From Pisaster brevispinus (lineage: Eukaryota > Echinodermata > Asteroidea > Forcipulatida > Asteriidae): 64,000 bases of DNA. The translations under genes were made by a program, and so were the position numbers. The notes below the pieces were generated by a model. The model made no database searches. It was not told the DNA's origin and saw only the letters and a list, made by a program, of their open reading frames with translations. Location of the stretch: positions 18,114,258-18,178,257 of the forward strand of contig JAMKCF010000001.1 in assembly GCA_023634235.1 (NCBI GenBank), read 5' to 3'. Positions 39,473-50,500 of this stretch are shown here, one piece after another. Each line of letters opens with the position of its first letter. Position 1 is the stretch's first letter.

Positions 39473-39508
<36 letters not shown>

Positions 39509-39519
39509 TAATAATCCCA

Positions 39520-39935
39520 AGAAAAACAAAACCTGTTCCGACTGCTAGGTCGGAACAGCTAATAATAATCCCAAGAAAAACAAAACCTGTTCCGACTGCC
39601 AAGTCGGAACAGCTAATAAGAAAAATAATAATTCTAACAAAAACAAAACCTGTTCCGACTGCTAAGTCGGAACAGCTAATAATAATAATGATAATAATAA
39701 TAAAAATAATAATCCCAACAAAAACAAAACCTGTTCCGACTGCTAAGTCGGAACAGCTAATAATAAAAATAATAATCCCAACAAAAACAAAACCTGTTCC
39801 GACTGCTAAGTCGGAACAGCTAAAAATAATAATTCCAACAAAAACAAAACCTGTTCCGACTGCTAAGTCGGAACAGCTAATAAAAATCTCGACAAAAACA
39901 AAACCTGTTCCGACAGTAAGTCGGAACAGCTAATA
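39520..39935. repeat. Right-flank hairpin array (seven copies)
   Basis: Seven copies of ctgttccgactgctaagtcg plus gaacag form hairpins with 10- to 11-bp stems, spaced by cta, AAT-rich DNA and ccaacaaaaacaaaac (about 60-80 bp period). The last copy has the cagtaag loop, like the left-flank copies at 25.9 kb. Each stem is followed directly by CTAA. The plus-strand open frame at 39,688-39,933 is only the repeat translated. Confidence 0.92.
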
Positions 39936-39949
39936 AATAAATGGAGCCG

Positions 39950-41861
39950 TCAAAGTTTGTAAATTGAGTTTTCACTCATTGCCTTATTGACATTCTGTGC
40001 AGATTGCTTCAGTTGGTGGCCTCCTGTTGATGCTGTGTTCTTGCAAGTGAATCGGTGACACACTGAACACATTCTGGTGGTTCTTGCTCTCAATCCTCTA
40101 GGGCATATTACACACCTCCCATGCTTAGGATATACCTCGGGACGTTGCTCTTGCTGACGAGGATGATCAACTTCCATACCGATGTAGCGCATGGCGGAAA
40201 GAGTTTGTCCACGCAGTAGTTCGGGATGCGCAGCCCGCATATGGAGCAGTGGTTGAACCAAGCCATCTATCAGTTGCCGTAAAAACAACCGGCGGGTTCT
40301 AGCCTCACCTCGCAGATTTGGGTGAACTTCGTTGAAGAGGACATAGGTGTTGATGGCAGCTACATTCAACATATGGTAGAACACCACCATAGGCCAACGT
40401 CGGGTGATGCGTGCACAGTTGTACAGACTGCACATCTGATCGACTGTGTCGACGCCGGCCTTGGTGGAATTATAACAATGAATAATCTCCGGCTTTCGGG
40501 AAGATTGGTCTACTGTGTCATCATGGTGCATGGTTGACAGCAGAAGAACATTGCGATGCTTTTTAGGAACAAGACACTATTGTCGCCATTCCGGAAAACA
40601 TGAACTGGGATGATTTCACTTCTCTGCGCTTGGTGTTCTCTTTTCGAAGCTCATGTGGTACTTCTCTGCGAATGTTATTGATGGTGCCAACAAGAGTTAA
40701 CTTCTTACTGAGAAGGAAATCTGTCAGATCTTTACTGACAAAGAAATTGTCAGCTGTAATGTGGCAGCCAGTCCCATGAAGAGCTTGCACTAAGTCCTTT
40801 ACTACACGGGCACCAAGATTTTTTTCAACTCTACCGTGCTCCTTGCCAATGTACGGCATCATGTTGTGAACGTAGTGACACTCACTGTCCACAGAGACCC
40901 AGAATTTTATGCCATACTTGGCGGGTTTGTTCGGGATATATTGCCAAAATGAGCAGCGACCCCGAAAGGCAGCCATCTGTTCATCAAATGTAACACACTC
41001 CCCGGGAGTGAAGTGTCGGCGAAGCGCATCTACAAAGAGTTTGAATACCTCCCTGATAGGCGCAAACTTATCTGTTTCCTTCTGTTGGATGCGAGTTGCT
41101 TTGTCATCAAAGCGCATCATCTGTATGATGTCTGAGAACCGCTTGCATGTCATGGTGGCTTGCAGAACATTCCCGGGGTCCAGAAAGTACGACCTTTCTC
41201 GTGACCGGACTTTGTCAAACCAAGAAAGCCCGATGGCCGCCCTCAACTCAACCATGGATACGTTGACCCAACTTCTACCTCTTTTCACAAGCCCCTGCAT
41301 ATTGGTCATGTCGATGATCATCTGTAACATGGCAACGGGGAAGAACAACTCGAACAGCTCCAATGCCGTTGATGCCCCACCCAGGTTTCGGGGGCCCTTT
41401 GCTTGTGTAAGGATGTTGGGCGGAGCTGTTTTGGCGACTTGAGTTGGCGTGCTTGTCCATATGGTTCCATCTGGCGATGTCGTTTGAGCAGCTTGTCTGG
41501 CCAATGCTGGTTCATGGACATGGGCAGCCTGCCGACCACGGCGAACTGGGCGCCCACAGGCAGCTGGCTGTGCCGGGGCAGGAGGATTTGCCATGACAGG
41601 TGCCTGGCGTCTTCCTTTCGGCAATATGTGTGCCGGCCGTTTATTTGGTGGTGGCACAAGTGGGGCATCGGAATCTTCGCTCTCCTCCTCCTCATCATCA
41701 TCCGTACTACTCCCCTCAAAACTCAGTTCATCTGATGAATGCTCGTCAATATCCGATGCTTCATCTTCAGAAGATTCGCTGATGCCACTAGCATCACTCC
41801 CCTCATCTACAAACAACCCTCTCAACACATCATCGCTCGAGATCCTGCTTGATGAAGCCAT
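39950..41861 (-). pseudogene. piggyBac-family transposase, frameshifted
   Basis: Seen: two open frames, 41,861-40,563 and 40,531-39,950, together cover the family. The N-terminus from Met at 41,861 (MASSSRISSDDVLRG) is acidic and Ser-rich, followed by a Pro/Ala linker. The DDE_Tnp_1_7 core includes VTFDEQMAAFRGR (first Asp), GCHITADNFFVS (second Asp) and, in the second frame, STKAGVDTVDQM (third Asp). The C-terminus has the Cys-rich zinc-binding tail (CVICPRG, CSVCHRFTC). Reading frame changes occur between about 40,610 and 40,555, where an early TAA (40,563-40,565) ends the first frame. Known: these enzymes cut and paste at TTAA. Clear TTAA-flanked ends were not found, so the copy is probably truncated as well as frameshifted. 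An upstream Met at 41,963 extends the frame but lacks piggyBac-like sequence. Confidence 0.93.
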
Positions 41862-41989
41862 AGTGATGGAATGAACTGAAACTGTATATTGCAGAGTGGT
41901 TGTGGGATTGATCACACTATCAACGGCAAAATAACTCTTCCCCTGCCTCAGCAGTTCACGCAATTACCACCCCCCTTGTGTATACTCTC

Positions 41990-42360
41990 ATAAAACAGCA
42001 AAGGAGGCACCATCTAATACTAATAACCCCCATCACACATCCTGCTCAATCAACCATTTCTTGGAATAGAACCCTTTGTTTACACAACTCAGCAAGAACA
42101 TCATAATCTCTTACATCATCCCAAAGGGTCTAACTAATCCTTGGAACACCATTCTACCCAACTATCCAAATAAACAACCAGGGCTGTGCAGGCCCTGTAA
42201 AATTCTAGACAAGAAGCAATCTGAAAACCAAATGGTTCATTTCACCATAGAGCAAGGATTTCACCTAGTAGTGGCTGTTAGGTCCAAGGCCAAGTAATTG
42301 CTGTACAATTCCTATGGGAAAACCAATTCCTATGGGAAAACCAGGTCATTGATTGAAACG
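41990..42360. other. Unassigned sequence between piggyBac and gypsy relics
   Basis: No domain was recognised. A direct doublet of ttcctatgggaaaaccaa occurs at 42,309-42,345. The stretch may be part of either element. Confidence 0.4.
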
Positions 42361-42396
42361 GACACTTGAAAAGTGCCTGATGGCTTCACGGAGGGT

Positions 42397-43140
42397 TAAG
42401 TCATAAACGGCCCCCATACAGGTCTCTCCAAGAGTATTGAAGACTTGATCTCCAAATGTGTGACCTGCGCAAAACATCGACCAGAACAGCGTGAACCTCT
42501 CATGCCAGCATCATTCCTGTCGCGCCCCTGGGAAAGACTCGGAGCGGATTTGTTTGAGTATCGAGGGAAAATCTACCTCATCGTCATTGACTACTATTCA
42601 CGCTGGATAGAAATGAAGTCTCTCTCATCTGTCCAAACCTTAGCTGCTGTGATCCAAGCCTTGAAGGAAGTCTTTGCAGTACACGGAATCCCAGACGTGA
42701 TTATGTCCGACAATGGGCCACCATTCAGCTCAGCCTCATTCCTCCAGTTTGCAAAGACATACGGATTCATCCACACTACTAGTTCCCCACGGTACCCACA
42801 TGCAAATGGGGAAGCCGAGAGAGCAGTTCGCACGATCAAAGGGTTGCTTAAGAAGAACGCAGACCCGTACCTTGCCCTTCTCATGTATCGCTCATCCCAA
42901 CTTCAGAATGGCCTGTCCCCAAGCGAACTATTGATGGGCAGGAAACTAAAGACAACCCTGCCTATCCTTCCATCAAATCTATATCAAAAAGCTCAACAGG
43001 ACCAGATGATCAGACAGAAAGAAGAAGTATCGCACAAAACAACAGCACAACTTCAATCTTCGTCACCATCCTACGACTCTACCAACACTACACCCTAGTG
43101 ACTCAGTTTGGATCCAAGACCAGAACCGCCAAGGGACCAC
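42397..43140 (+). pseudogene. Ty3/gypsy-type integrase fragment
   Basis: Seen: after an in-frame TAA (42,397), the frame reads HTGLSKSIEDLISKCVTCAKHR, the end of the H2C2 zinc-binding domain, then the catalytic core with D in LGADLFEYRG, D in VIMSDNGPPF and E in HANGEAERAV. This is the DD-35-E order of retroelement integrases, with spacing as in Ty3/gypsy. The frame shifts near 43,025 and continues in another frame as DSVWIQDQN, typical of the post-core region, ending around 43,140. There is no protease, reverse transcriptase or LTR in the window, so this is a 5'-truncated, frameshifted relic. The usual integrase is 350-400 residues; about 240 are represented here. Confidence 0.93.
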
Positions 43141-44040
43141 ACTGTAAAAAACTTGGGTAAAAAAGTTGGGCAATACCACTTTAAGCAACAATTGGTCTGT
43201 TAATTTACAACTGTTGGTAAATTTGGTAAAAAATTACCCAACTTCAAATACCTTGAGTTGGTCAAATATAATTTACCAGAATTTAGGCAAAAAAAACTTT
43301 ATAGTTGGGTAATAGACCATTTCATATGGAAGTTGGTTAATTTTTACTCCTATTTTGAGTTTAACAAACGAAACGTTGGGCAACACCACTTTAACCAACA
43401 ATTGGTCTATTATTATACAACTATTGATACATTATGTGAACATTCACCCAACTTAAAGTACTCTAAAGAGAATTCACCAGAATTTGGGCAATTAGAACTG
43501 TATAGTTGGGTAATAAACCAGGTCTTGAAAGTTGGTTAAATGTTTACTCCTTATTGGGAGTTTATCAAAACGAAACGTTGGGCAATATCACTTTAACCAA
43601 CAATTGGTCTGTTATTGTACACAATATTGGTAAATTAGGTGAACAGTTACCCAACTTCAAGTACTCTAAGTTGGGCAAATAGAATTCACAAGAATTTGGG
43701 TAAATAGAACTTTATAGTTGGGTAATAAACCAGGTCTTGAAAGTTGGTTAAATGTTTACTCCTTATTGGGAGTTTATCAAAACGAAACGTTGGGCAATAT
43801 CACTTTAACCAACAATTGGTCTGTTATTGTACACCGATGACATTATTGGTAAATTGGATGAACAGTTATTTATTTGGGCAATGGAATTCACCAGTTTTTG
43901 GGCAAATCAATATTTCTATTTGGGTAAGGTTACATTTGTTTTCCTTAATATTGAGAGTTTATCAAAACGAAACGTTTGGCAATACCATTTTAACCAGTGG
44001 GTAATAAACTTGATCAGACTGGGCAATACCCTATTTTATA
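43141..44040. repeat. Tandem repeat, about 205-bp unit, five copies
   Basis: Copies carry acgttgggcaa(t/c)a followed by ccactttaaccaacaattgg, near 43,166, 43,376, 43,577, 43,791 and 43,973. The units share tttatagttgggtaata. The block opens with cactgtaaaaaacttgggta, reminiscent of a DNA-transposon end, directly at the gypsy relic boundary. The apparent ORFs in this stretch follow the repeat. Confidence 0.88.
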
Positions 44041-44044
44041 ATAG

Positions 44045-44373
44045 TTGTCGAGTTTTGGTTGTCATGGGGACTTAGGCCTAGCCCCGTACATCTGTTTTTT
44101 TTAATGCAGGCCTATCTAAATATTCATTGTTTTGTTTTTTTAAACCGTGGCCCAGTTTCATCAATGACCTATAGGCCCCTAAAATTATACATGGCGCGCC
44201 TACGTGTGTTCTTTGCTTTCCCGCTACAACTTAACATTGCCCATTTTAGAGTAAAAACGGCATGGCGCGAGTAGTCTGGCCGTGCCGCCTAGCATCGGCC
44301 TCTCACCGCGGGTACAATCACGTTGGTATGTCATCGCGCGCACTTACATATCGCGATCAGTCTCTTTGAAATC
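44045..44373 (+). promoter_or_regulatory. Likely TATA-less promoter and 5' UTR of the SAM-like gene
   Basis: The stretch before the ATG at 44,374 is CpG-rich for this window (tggcgcgcc, caccgcggg, atcgcgcgc), with no TATA box. A CpG-rich region directly upstream of a plausible start codon (ATCATGGCGG) supports a host promoter. No transcription start can be placed. Confidence 0.4.
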
Positions 44374-44506
44374 ATGGCGGAGCTGGAAGTGACCGACAGC
44401 GACACTCCATCCATTCTCACCACACAGGGAGCTGGAGCAGATTGTAACCTGCTGATGAAAAAGCTCACATTATGGGGGGTGCCTGAACTCTATGACCATT
44501 TTCAAG
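44374..44506 (+). CDS. Exon 1: start codon and SAM-like helix
   Basis: The ATG context is ATCATGGCGG. The exon codes for 44 residues and ends in phase 1 at CAAG|GTGAGA. The residues NLLMKKLTLWGVPELYDHFQ look like helices 1-2 of a SAM domain, which typically reads W-x-x-x-G-L-x-x-Y-x-x-x-F. Confidence 0.6.
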
Positions 44507-47500
44507 GTGAGAAATGTTCACAATTTCAACAAAGTTTAGAACCTTTAACTTAAAGTTTAAGCACGTCGTGCATGCTACACGTAATTGTTCGTGCAACCCT
44601 GGTCACCTACATGCAAAACTACACGCTCCAATAACGACGCACTTTGAATTACGTTTTGCTTCGCATATCCCGAAGAACTCGCATGTTTAATATGACATAC
44701 AAATGGTTGTATCAACTGTCCAATGTCGTGCTTGTTTCAATCTAGCAACATTTCTTTGAAATGCAAAGATTTACACAAACTTGTCGTTTATTGCATGCAG
44801 GCCAGTGTGGAGTAGGCCTACCCCGGTCCCCTCCGCCCTCTGGCATGGCCTTACTGGAGGCCATGCCGGAGGGGACTCATTAGTTCAAGGGGTAGAGTAG
44901 GCCAAGTGCCTAGGCTAGGGCCTCTAGGCTTACATGTATGATATTGATAGGGTTATGAGCAATTGCCAAACCAAAGTTAGTTTACAGCTTTTTAAATTTG
45001 GTCTGGTGCCTTGTGTGTGCATGCAGTACACATGGGTGGAAGTGTACAGAGAACTAGACTAGTTCAGAAATATTTGTGAAATGAAAATTTCACCCTTTTT
45101 TCAAATGTATTTTGTATTTAGTACACTAGTTCCTAGCAGTGAGTGTCAGTCACATGTCATTTGTATTTATGGGTGTAAACTTGCATCCAAAGCAAAAAGC
45201 CTCAAAAAGTTATAAACTGTAACTTTGATTTGGCAATTACAACCCTACATCATACATGATGTAGGGTTGTGATCATCATAACTAGGCCTAGTCCTATTTA
45301 GAGGCAGGGGGTCAGAACCATCATGTGATATTTTGCATCCACGGAATAGGCAACCTCATGGCCCAAATTTCAACACTGCCAAAATTACACAAATGGGTAC
45401 AATTTTGTAGCTAATAAATATGATCTGAAGTTTCAGGAAATGTATTTTTCATTTTACTCTCAATTTTCCCTGATTTAGTCTCAAATGAATAACAATTAAA
45501 ATCATAACAAAATCATAAAATTGGAGGAAAAATTTACCTCAAAATAACTTTCCACGTTTTCCTAATTAAGATAATTGCTTCAGTTTTGTTTCTGTGGCCA
45601 GTCTATCATGGGCGTTTCTTATGATATATAGCAAACATAAATAAGCTTATCTTTTTTGTGTTTTTGGTTGTTTTTAAAAAGTTACCTTTTTTCATGTACG
45701 TACACCAACAAGAACTTTTTTTTATCTCCACACTTAACACTTAGGCAAGCAATTGCCATAGTACAAAGCACAATTGATGTCTTCTATATGTAAATTATTC
45801 AGAGTTTTAACATGATTTTAAATGACCATTTTGTTGTATGTGTATAGTCACGGTTGCTCTATCATAAATAGAGACAAGCGATTCCCACGCCATGTGAGTG
45901 TATTAAATCTGGTTCAACGCTGGTTGACCTCAATGTATTACATTGTAACAACTTTGGTATTTGAGATTGGGTTCAGGACTTTGCTGATTATGGTGGTTTA
46001 CATGTGAAATTTGCTATACAGGTTTTGTATCTAATCTCATAAATGTATCATAAGCACTGGGGTCTGTGGTTACACATACCTTCCAACTGTCCCTATTTTC
46101 TAGGGACCGTCCCTACTTTGGAGAATCCCAATGTCAAAAAAATAGAGAAAGTCCCTAATTCTTAAAATCTTGTAATACTGAAAAATAAGATATGAATTTG
46201 GTAATGGAGCTGTCCTTCATAATAACTTATGACCGACCTTAATTTTCTGGATCTTACAAATGCCTGAATCCATGTCTTTGTGCACATACTCATAGACTGT
46301 AGGTGTGGGTGCTGAGACACAGATCTGGCCCCATGTCCCTATTTCTGACTTTGCTATGTTGGCAGGTATGGGTTACATGTGCTATACAAATTGCTTATTG
46401 TTAGTATTATTAGTACAATTATTTGTACAGTCAGTGATTCTTACTGTCAAAACAATCTAATAAGAAATTTTTACAAATTTAATAACATTTTGTACTGACA
46501 GGGCAGTAACTGCTTTAAGAAAGAGCATGGGAGATGCTTCAGATATTGCCTTAGATGAACTTCATCAGTCACTTTAAACACTTCGAACTTGTTTTAATGG
46601 ATTTATAACTCAGTACCAGCGAGAAGCACACCTGAAAGTTCAACTACAGCAACATGGAAAAGGAAACGGTGTACGGAAGCATTGGTGAGTACATGTATAA
46701 TACTATTTTGTATAAGGCACCTGGCAATAGGGTTTTAATATTACAATAACATGTATTTGCATCATGCCATCACTTTCCCCACTTTTATTGCAAATCCGGA
46801 GGTATTTAAAGTGTTACTAGAGCGATTTTGGGGAAAGCAGAAACGATTGTAAACCTTGCAGACATTATATCAGACTACTATTTAATGAGTAAGTTAAGTT
46901 ATTTGTGTTCACAGTTTGTCTGTAATATCGCATCAAAAAAAAGGGTCATTATTGGGGATTTGGCAAAACTTGAAAGCATTTCGCCGTTGAGGGCGTTTGA
47001 TTGGTTAGAAAGATCGTGACGTCACAGGGTGGACTAGGTTGTTGACGTTGCGCAATCACGGCTGCAGCAGTGTGCGAGCAATGCGAAAGGTCCGTCGAGA
47101 ATCACACGTCCTGATACATGTCGTTGCTAAATGGTCTGGATACGACTTAAAATGCCAAAAACGTGTGCTGTTGGAGGCTGCACAAGAAGCAGCCCTAAAA
47201 ATCCTCATTTCAGCTTCCTAAAATTTCCAGCAGATTCTGTTATTAGGAGACAATCGATACGTTTTGTAAACAACGCGATCGAACTTCAACGTTTCGAAGT
47301 GTTTGTTGATATGTGCATCGCACGCACTTCACCGACGACTGCTTCTGTGCTTGGATACATCGACCGAACTCAAGCAACAGTTTGGATTCACCCCTAAAAC
47401 TACCCTGAAAACTGGTGCAGTTCCAACAACACTGAAGGCCCCTAATATTTCTACATCGTGGTCGGGGGAACAAGATGAAAAGCCACAGAGTGAAAGGGCA

Positions 47501-50500
47501 GAACGGAGGGGAAAAAACTGGAGCGAACAAGGGTGAGTGTGTGGTTGGTGAAACAGTAAAGTACCTCACGAAAGTGGGGACTGGCCGCGGCATGCATTGC
47601 AGGCATGATCGTCGGACCGGCCCCCAGCCAAAGTTTCCCCATGTTTTCAAGGAAGTGCGGCTTCGACGTGTGCATGATAATCTTTATATGTTTTTGCGCT
47701 ATTTATGTGATATATTTCATGGTGGTCTTGCATTTAATGCATGCTGTATTATGTATAAAATTGATGAAACGATCGATCAGATGAGATTAAGATCGGGAAG
47801 AAAGACGTGTCCGGATACTGGGCAAAACCAACTGGCAATGTGTACATAATATTAGTATTACGTTTTCATCGGGTGTCAAATGGTGTTAAAGGGACACACC
47901 GGCTTACTGTTTATCTAATATAGTGATGTGGAATGACAGACAACAATTTTTAGATGGTTCGTGTAAAAAAGAATCATCAAAATATCACGTAATTAACGAA
48001 AAATGTGAAAAAAACAAAATGCGGTCAAAGGTCAGCTTATACGCTTTTCCAGCCGTTGCAACTGTCAAGTTTACGTACATTGTTGCGCAATGTTGTAAGT
48101 AGACTGGAGCTCTGTTTATGTATAAATTATAAAAATGGCGAGGCATGAGGATCCAGACTTCATATCCATCAAGCACAAATTCACGTGTAAATAAAAAACA
48201 GACATGAACGGACGTCAGTCCATAGAACAAGGTTCCTTGCTCTATGGTCAGTCCTAGTCGAAATCCGCTCGCGGTCGTAACCAATAACTGTTTCGGTTGA
48301 ACTTGCCATTGAAACAGTTATTGGTTACGACCGCGAAAACGCACCCCAACCTGTATTCTGTGTACGACGACGTACTGTATTCTGTGTACTTGCAATGGAG
48401 AACGTTTCTTCGACATCCAAGGATCGGCACAAAAAACATCGCAAGGAAAAACACCCAGAAGGTGGTCCAACGAAAAGTAAAGAGTAAAAAAACCAAACAC
48501 GATAAATCCAAAGGGAAAGCCAGCAAAAGCAGCAATTGTGGGGGGGGGGGGGGGTTGGACACTGCAGCTATCATAGAAGTAGACCAGCTGTATGGGATAA
48601 ATATTCTCCGTCGCCGTCCCGCGTGTGTAGCGCAGGCAACACGTTGCAATAGTTAGGGGATAATAGCTAGGGTATCAGACTAAAATCCTCCTTAAAAAAA
48701 CGTAATTGTTGGTCTGGCTCCCTACCCCTCCGACAAGCTCCCAAGCTCACGGCTAGACCGGCAAGCCCGGGCTTGTCTCTCTGGCCCCACGAGACACGGC
48801 ACAGGCTGTACGGGATATGCCCCATGGTTTCATTCCGCTAGCTCCCACGCTGGTGCGCCGTAAAACACGCTTCGGTTGCACGGACTCTCTGAATGCGAAT
48901 CTTACGTTCGATTTTTCATCATTATTTACAAATTGTATCAATAATCTGAATACATAGTCTTTTTTGTCAAATACTCATGAATAATATTTAAAAAAAAAAC
49001 AGATTTAAATTTGGTTCAGTAATTTACTTTTATACGGCTGGAAGTAAAACTATCTCCGAAGATCACGTGATTTATCCGAACCACTTTTTTGGTTCGGATA
49101 AATCACGTGACCTTCGTTTTTTGAAAAATGCTCAAAAACGGCAAAATTTGATGGTTTCTTTTAGGAACCGTTCTTCTCCATTCCTGGAAGACCTTTGAAG
49201 TCATATGTTAGCCTATTTTGTAGCCCAAATAGCCCAACGAAGCCGGTGTGCCCCTTTAATCAGGTCAAACAATAACTACATCATTGTAAGCTTGGGCGGT
49301 TTTTCGGTATTACCGAGTAGTCACGGTATTTGTTCAATACCGAAAATACCGTGAGCTGTTTTAGAAATACCGAAATACCGTCCCGCACGGTTTTCAATTT
49401 CGATACCGCGGTTTTTTGCCCAAACCGTTGCCATACCACAGCACCAAACGACAAAAGAAAAAAAGAAAAAAAACACACTCACACTCGCAAGCCGCAGCAC
49501 AATCTAAACGATCTCTCTGTGGTCACTCAAGAGTAACAAGCCTATCCAGATTAAAAGACCGCGTTCCCACTGGATCCACAATTACGAGATCCTGACCCCG
49601 CAAAAGGATTAGTCGCAGACGTGAATCGCGGTCGCGTTCCCACTAGAGTATGATCGCGCATTGATCTCCCTTTTGGGAACGGAAGTGGATTCAAAGTTCA
49701 CCAACGCAGGTCGACCAAGTGGGCAGTGCGCAGGCGCAACGTATCTATGGCGACCACACAGTGTGGGGTGGCTCCTCTACTACGCGCGCGCGGCAGTCGC
49801 CATTTTTTTGTCATGATAGTACATGTACTGTATACTGACTACTGTTGACCGACATGATGGACTTTTTTGTGCCATTTATTTTGTTGCGCCATCATCTACG
49901 TCTTCAGAATAGTATTAGAATATCAGCTTTTTTTGAGCTTCGTTCTCGACATCGAAGACATTGTAGACGTCGGAGAAATGAGCGACGGTTGCTTTTTATG
50001 CGACGAAAATTCGTCATGTATGCCCTCATGTTCGAAACGGCAATCACTGAAGACCATCACCAACAAGTCGACAGGTACTACTAGAAGAAACATTTTCTCA
50101 AACACTCGCGCCATTCGGGCCTACCGTACCGGCTGTTCGCCCTCAAATTGCGGGGTCTGATCGCCCTTTGCGTTCCCACTAGACTTTTGATCGCCCATTA
50201 ATCCACAAGGGCGATCAGATCCCGCTTTAATCCTACTCCCGAGGTGGATCAAATTTGCGGGGTCTGATCCTGATCGCCCTTGCGTTCCCACTTACGCTTG
50301 ATCGCCCTTTTCGAGAAATTGCGGGGTCTGATCGCCCTTTTCTCGAATTGCGCGATCAATGAATGGAACTAGCGCCCAGAAAATGTTGATACTTTGTAAC
50401 CTCCAGTCTTATTCGGTCTCTTCAGAAGTTGCCGACGCTCCTACACGTTTGCGGTTTTCCTTGGCAATTATTGCAACTGTCACTCAAGTCTTGTCTGGCT

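Larger units (their letters stand above)
25979..39480 (+). repeat. Seven-unit head-to-tail array of 1.6-2.35 kb units
   Basis: Unit heads (actagacactaagtgtttgt followed by gaacaaacacaaagct) lie at about 25,980, 27,863, 29,615, 31,372, 33,347 (shortened head), 35,692 and 37,887, and the last unit ends near 39,480. Each unit has the head, a run of monomers of about 130 bp (7, 6, 6, 8, 11, 9 and 5 by my count), a promoter-like module of about 300 bp, a CRE-containing tail of about 450 bp and an AAT microsatellite. Removing the monomers leaves 0.92-1.03 kb in every unit, so monomer number explains the length differences. Neighbouring units 2, 3 and 4 are almost identical. The head hairpin, AAT tract, variable central tandem repeat and terminal hairpin recall non-autonomous Helentron (HINE) elements with internal satellites; that assignment is inference. 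Confidence 0.92.
47890..49255. mobile_element. Non-autonomous TTAA element, 1,366 bp
   Basis: TTAA at 47,886-47,889 and 49,256-49,259 flanks ends AGGGACACACCGGCTT and, on the opposite strand, AGGGGCACACCGGCTT (15 of 16). It contains a palindromic MITE copy, a G12 run (about 48,540) and a hairpin near its right end. There is no transposase. It is nested in the larger TTAA element but has different ends, so it is a different family. Confidence 0.88.

Noticed and set aside
39688..39933. Plus-strand repetitive frame (PTKTKPVPTAKSEQL repeats)
   Set aside because: It is the hairpin array translated; there is no gene context.
39520..39935. CRISPR-like array (hairpin repeats with spacers)
   Set aside because: Spacers are themselves repetitive AT-rich DNA, spacing varies, and the window is plainly eukaryotic.
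41403..41735. Plus-strand open frames opposite the piggyBac gene
   Set aside because: Shadows of the minus-strand transposase frame.
46501..46584. Alternative exon reading LRKSMGDASDIALDELHQSL
   Set aside because: The acceptor at 46,501 gives an immediate stop in the host phase, and the open frame ends in TAA without a donor.
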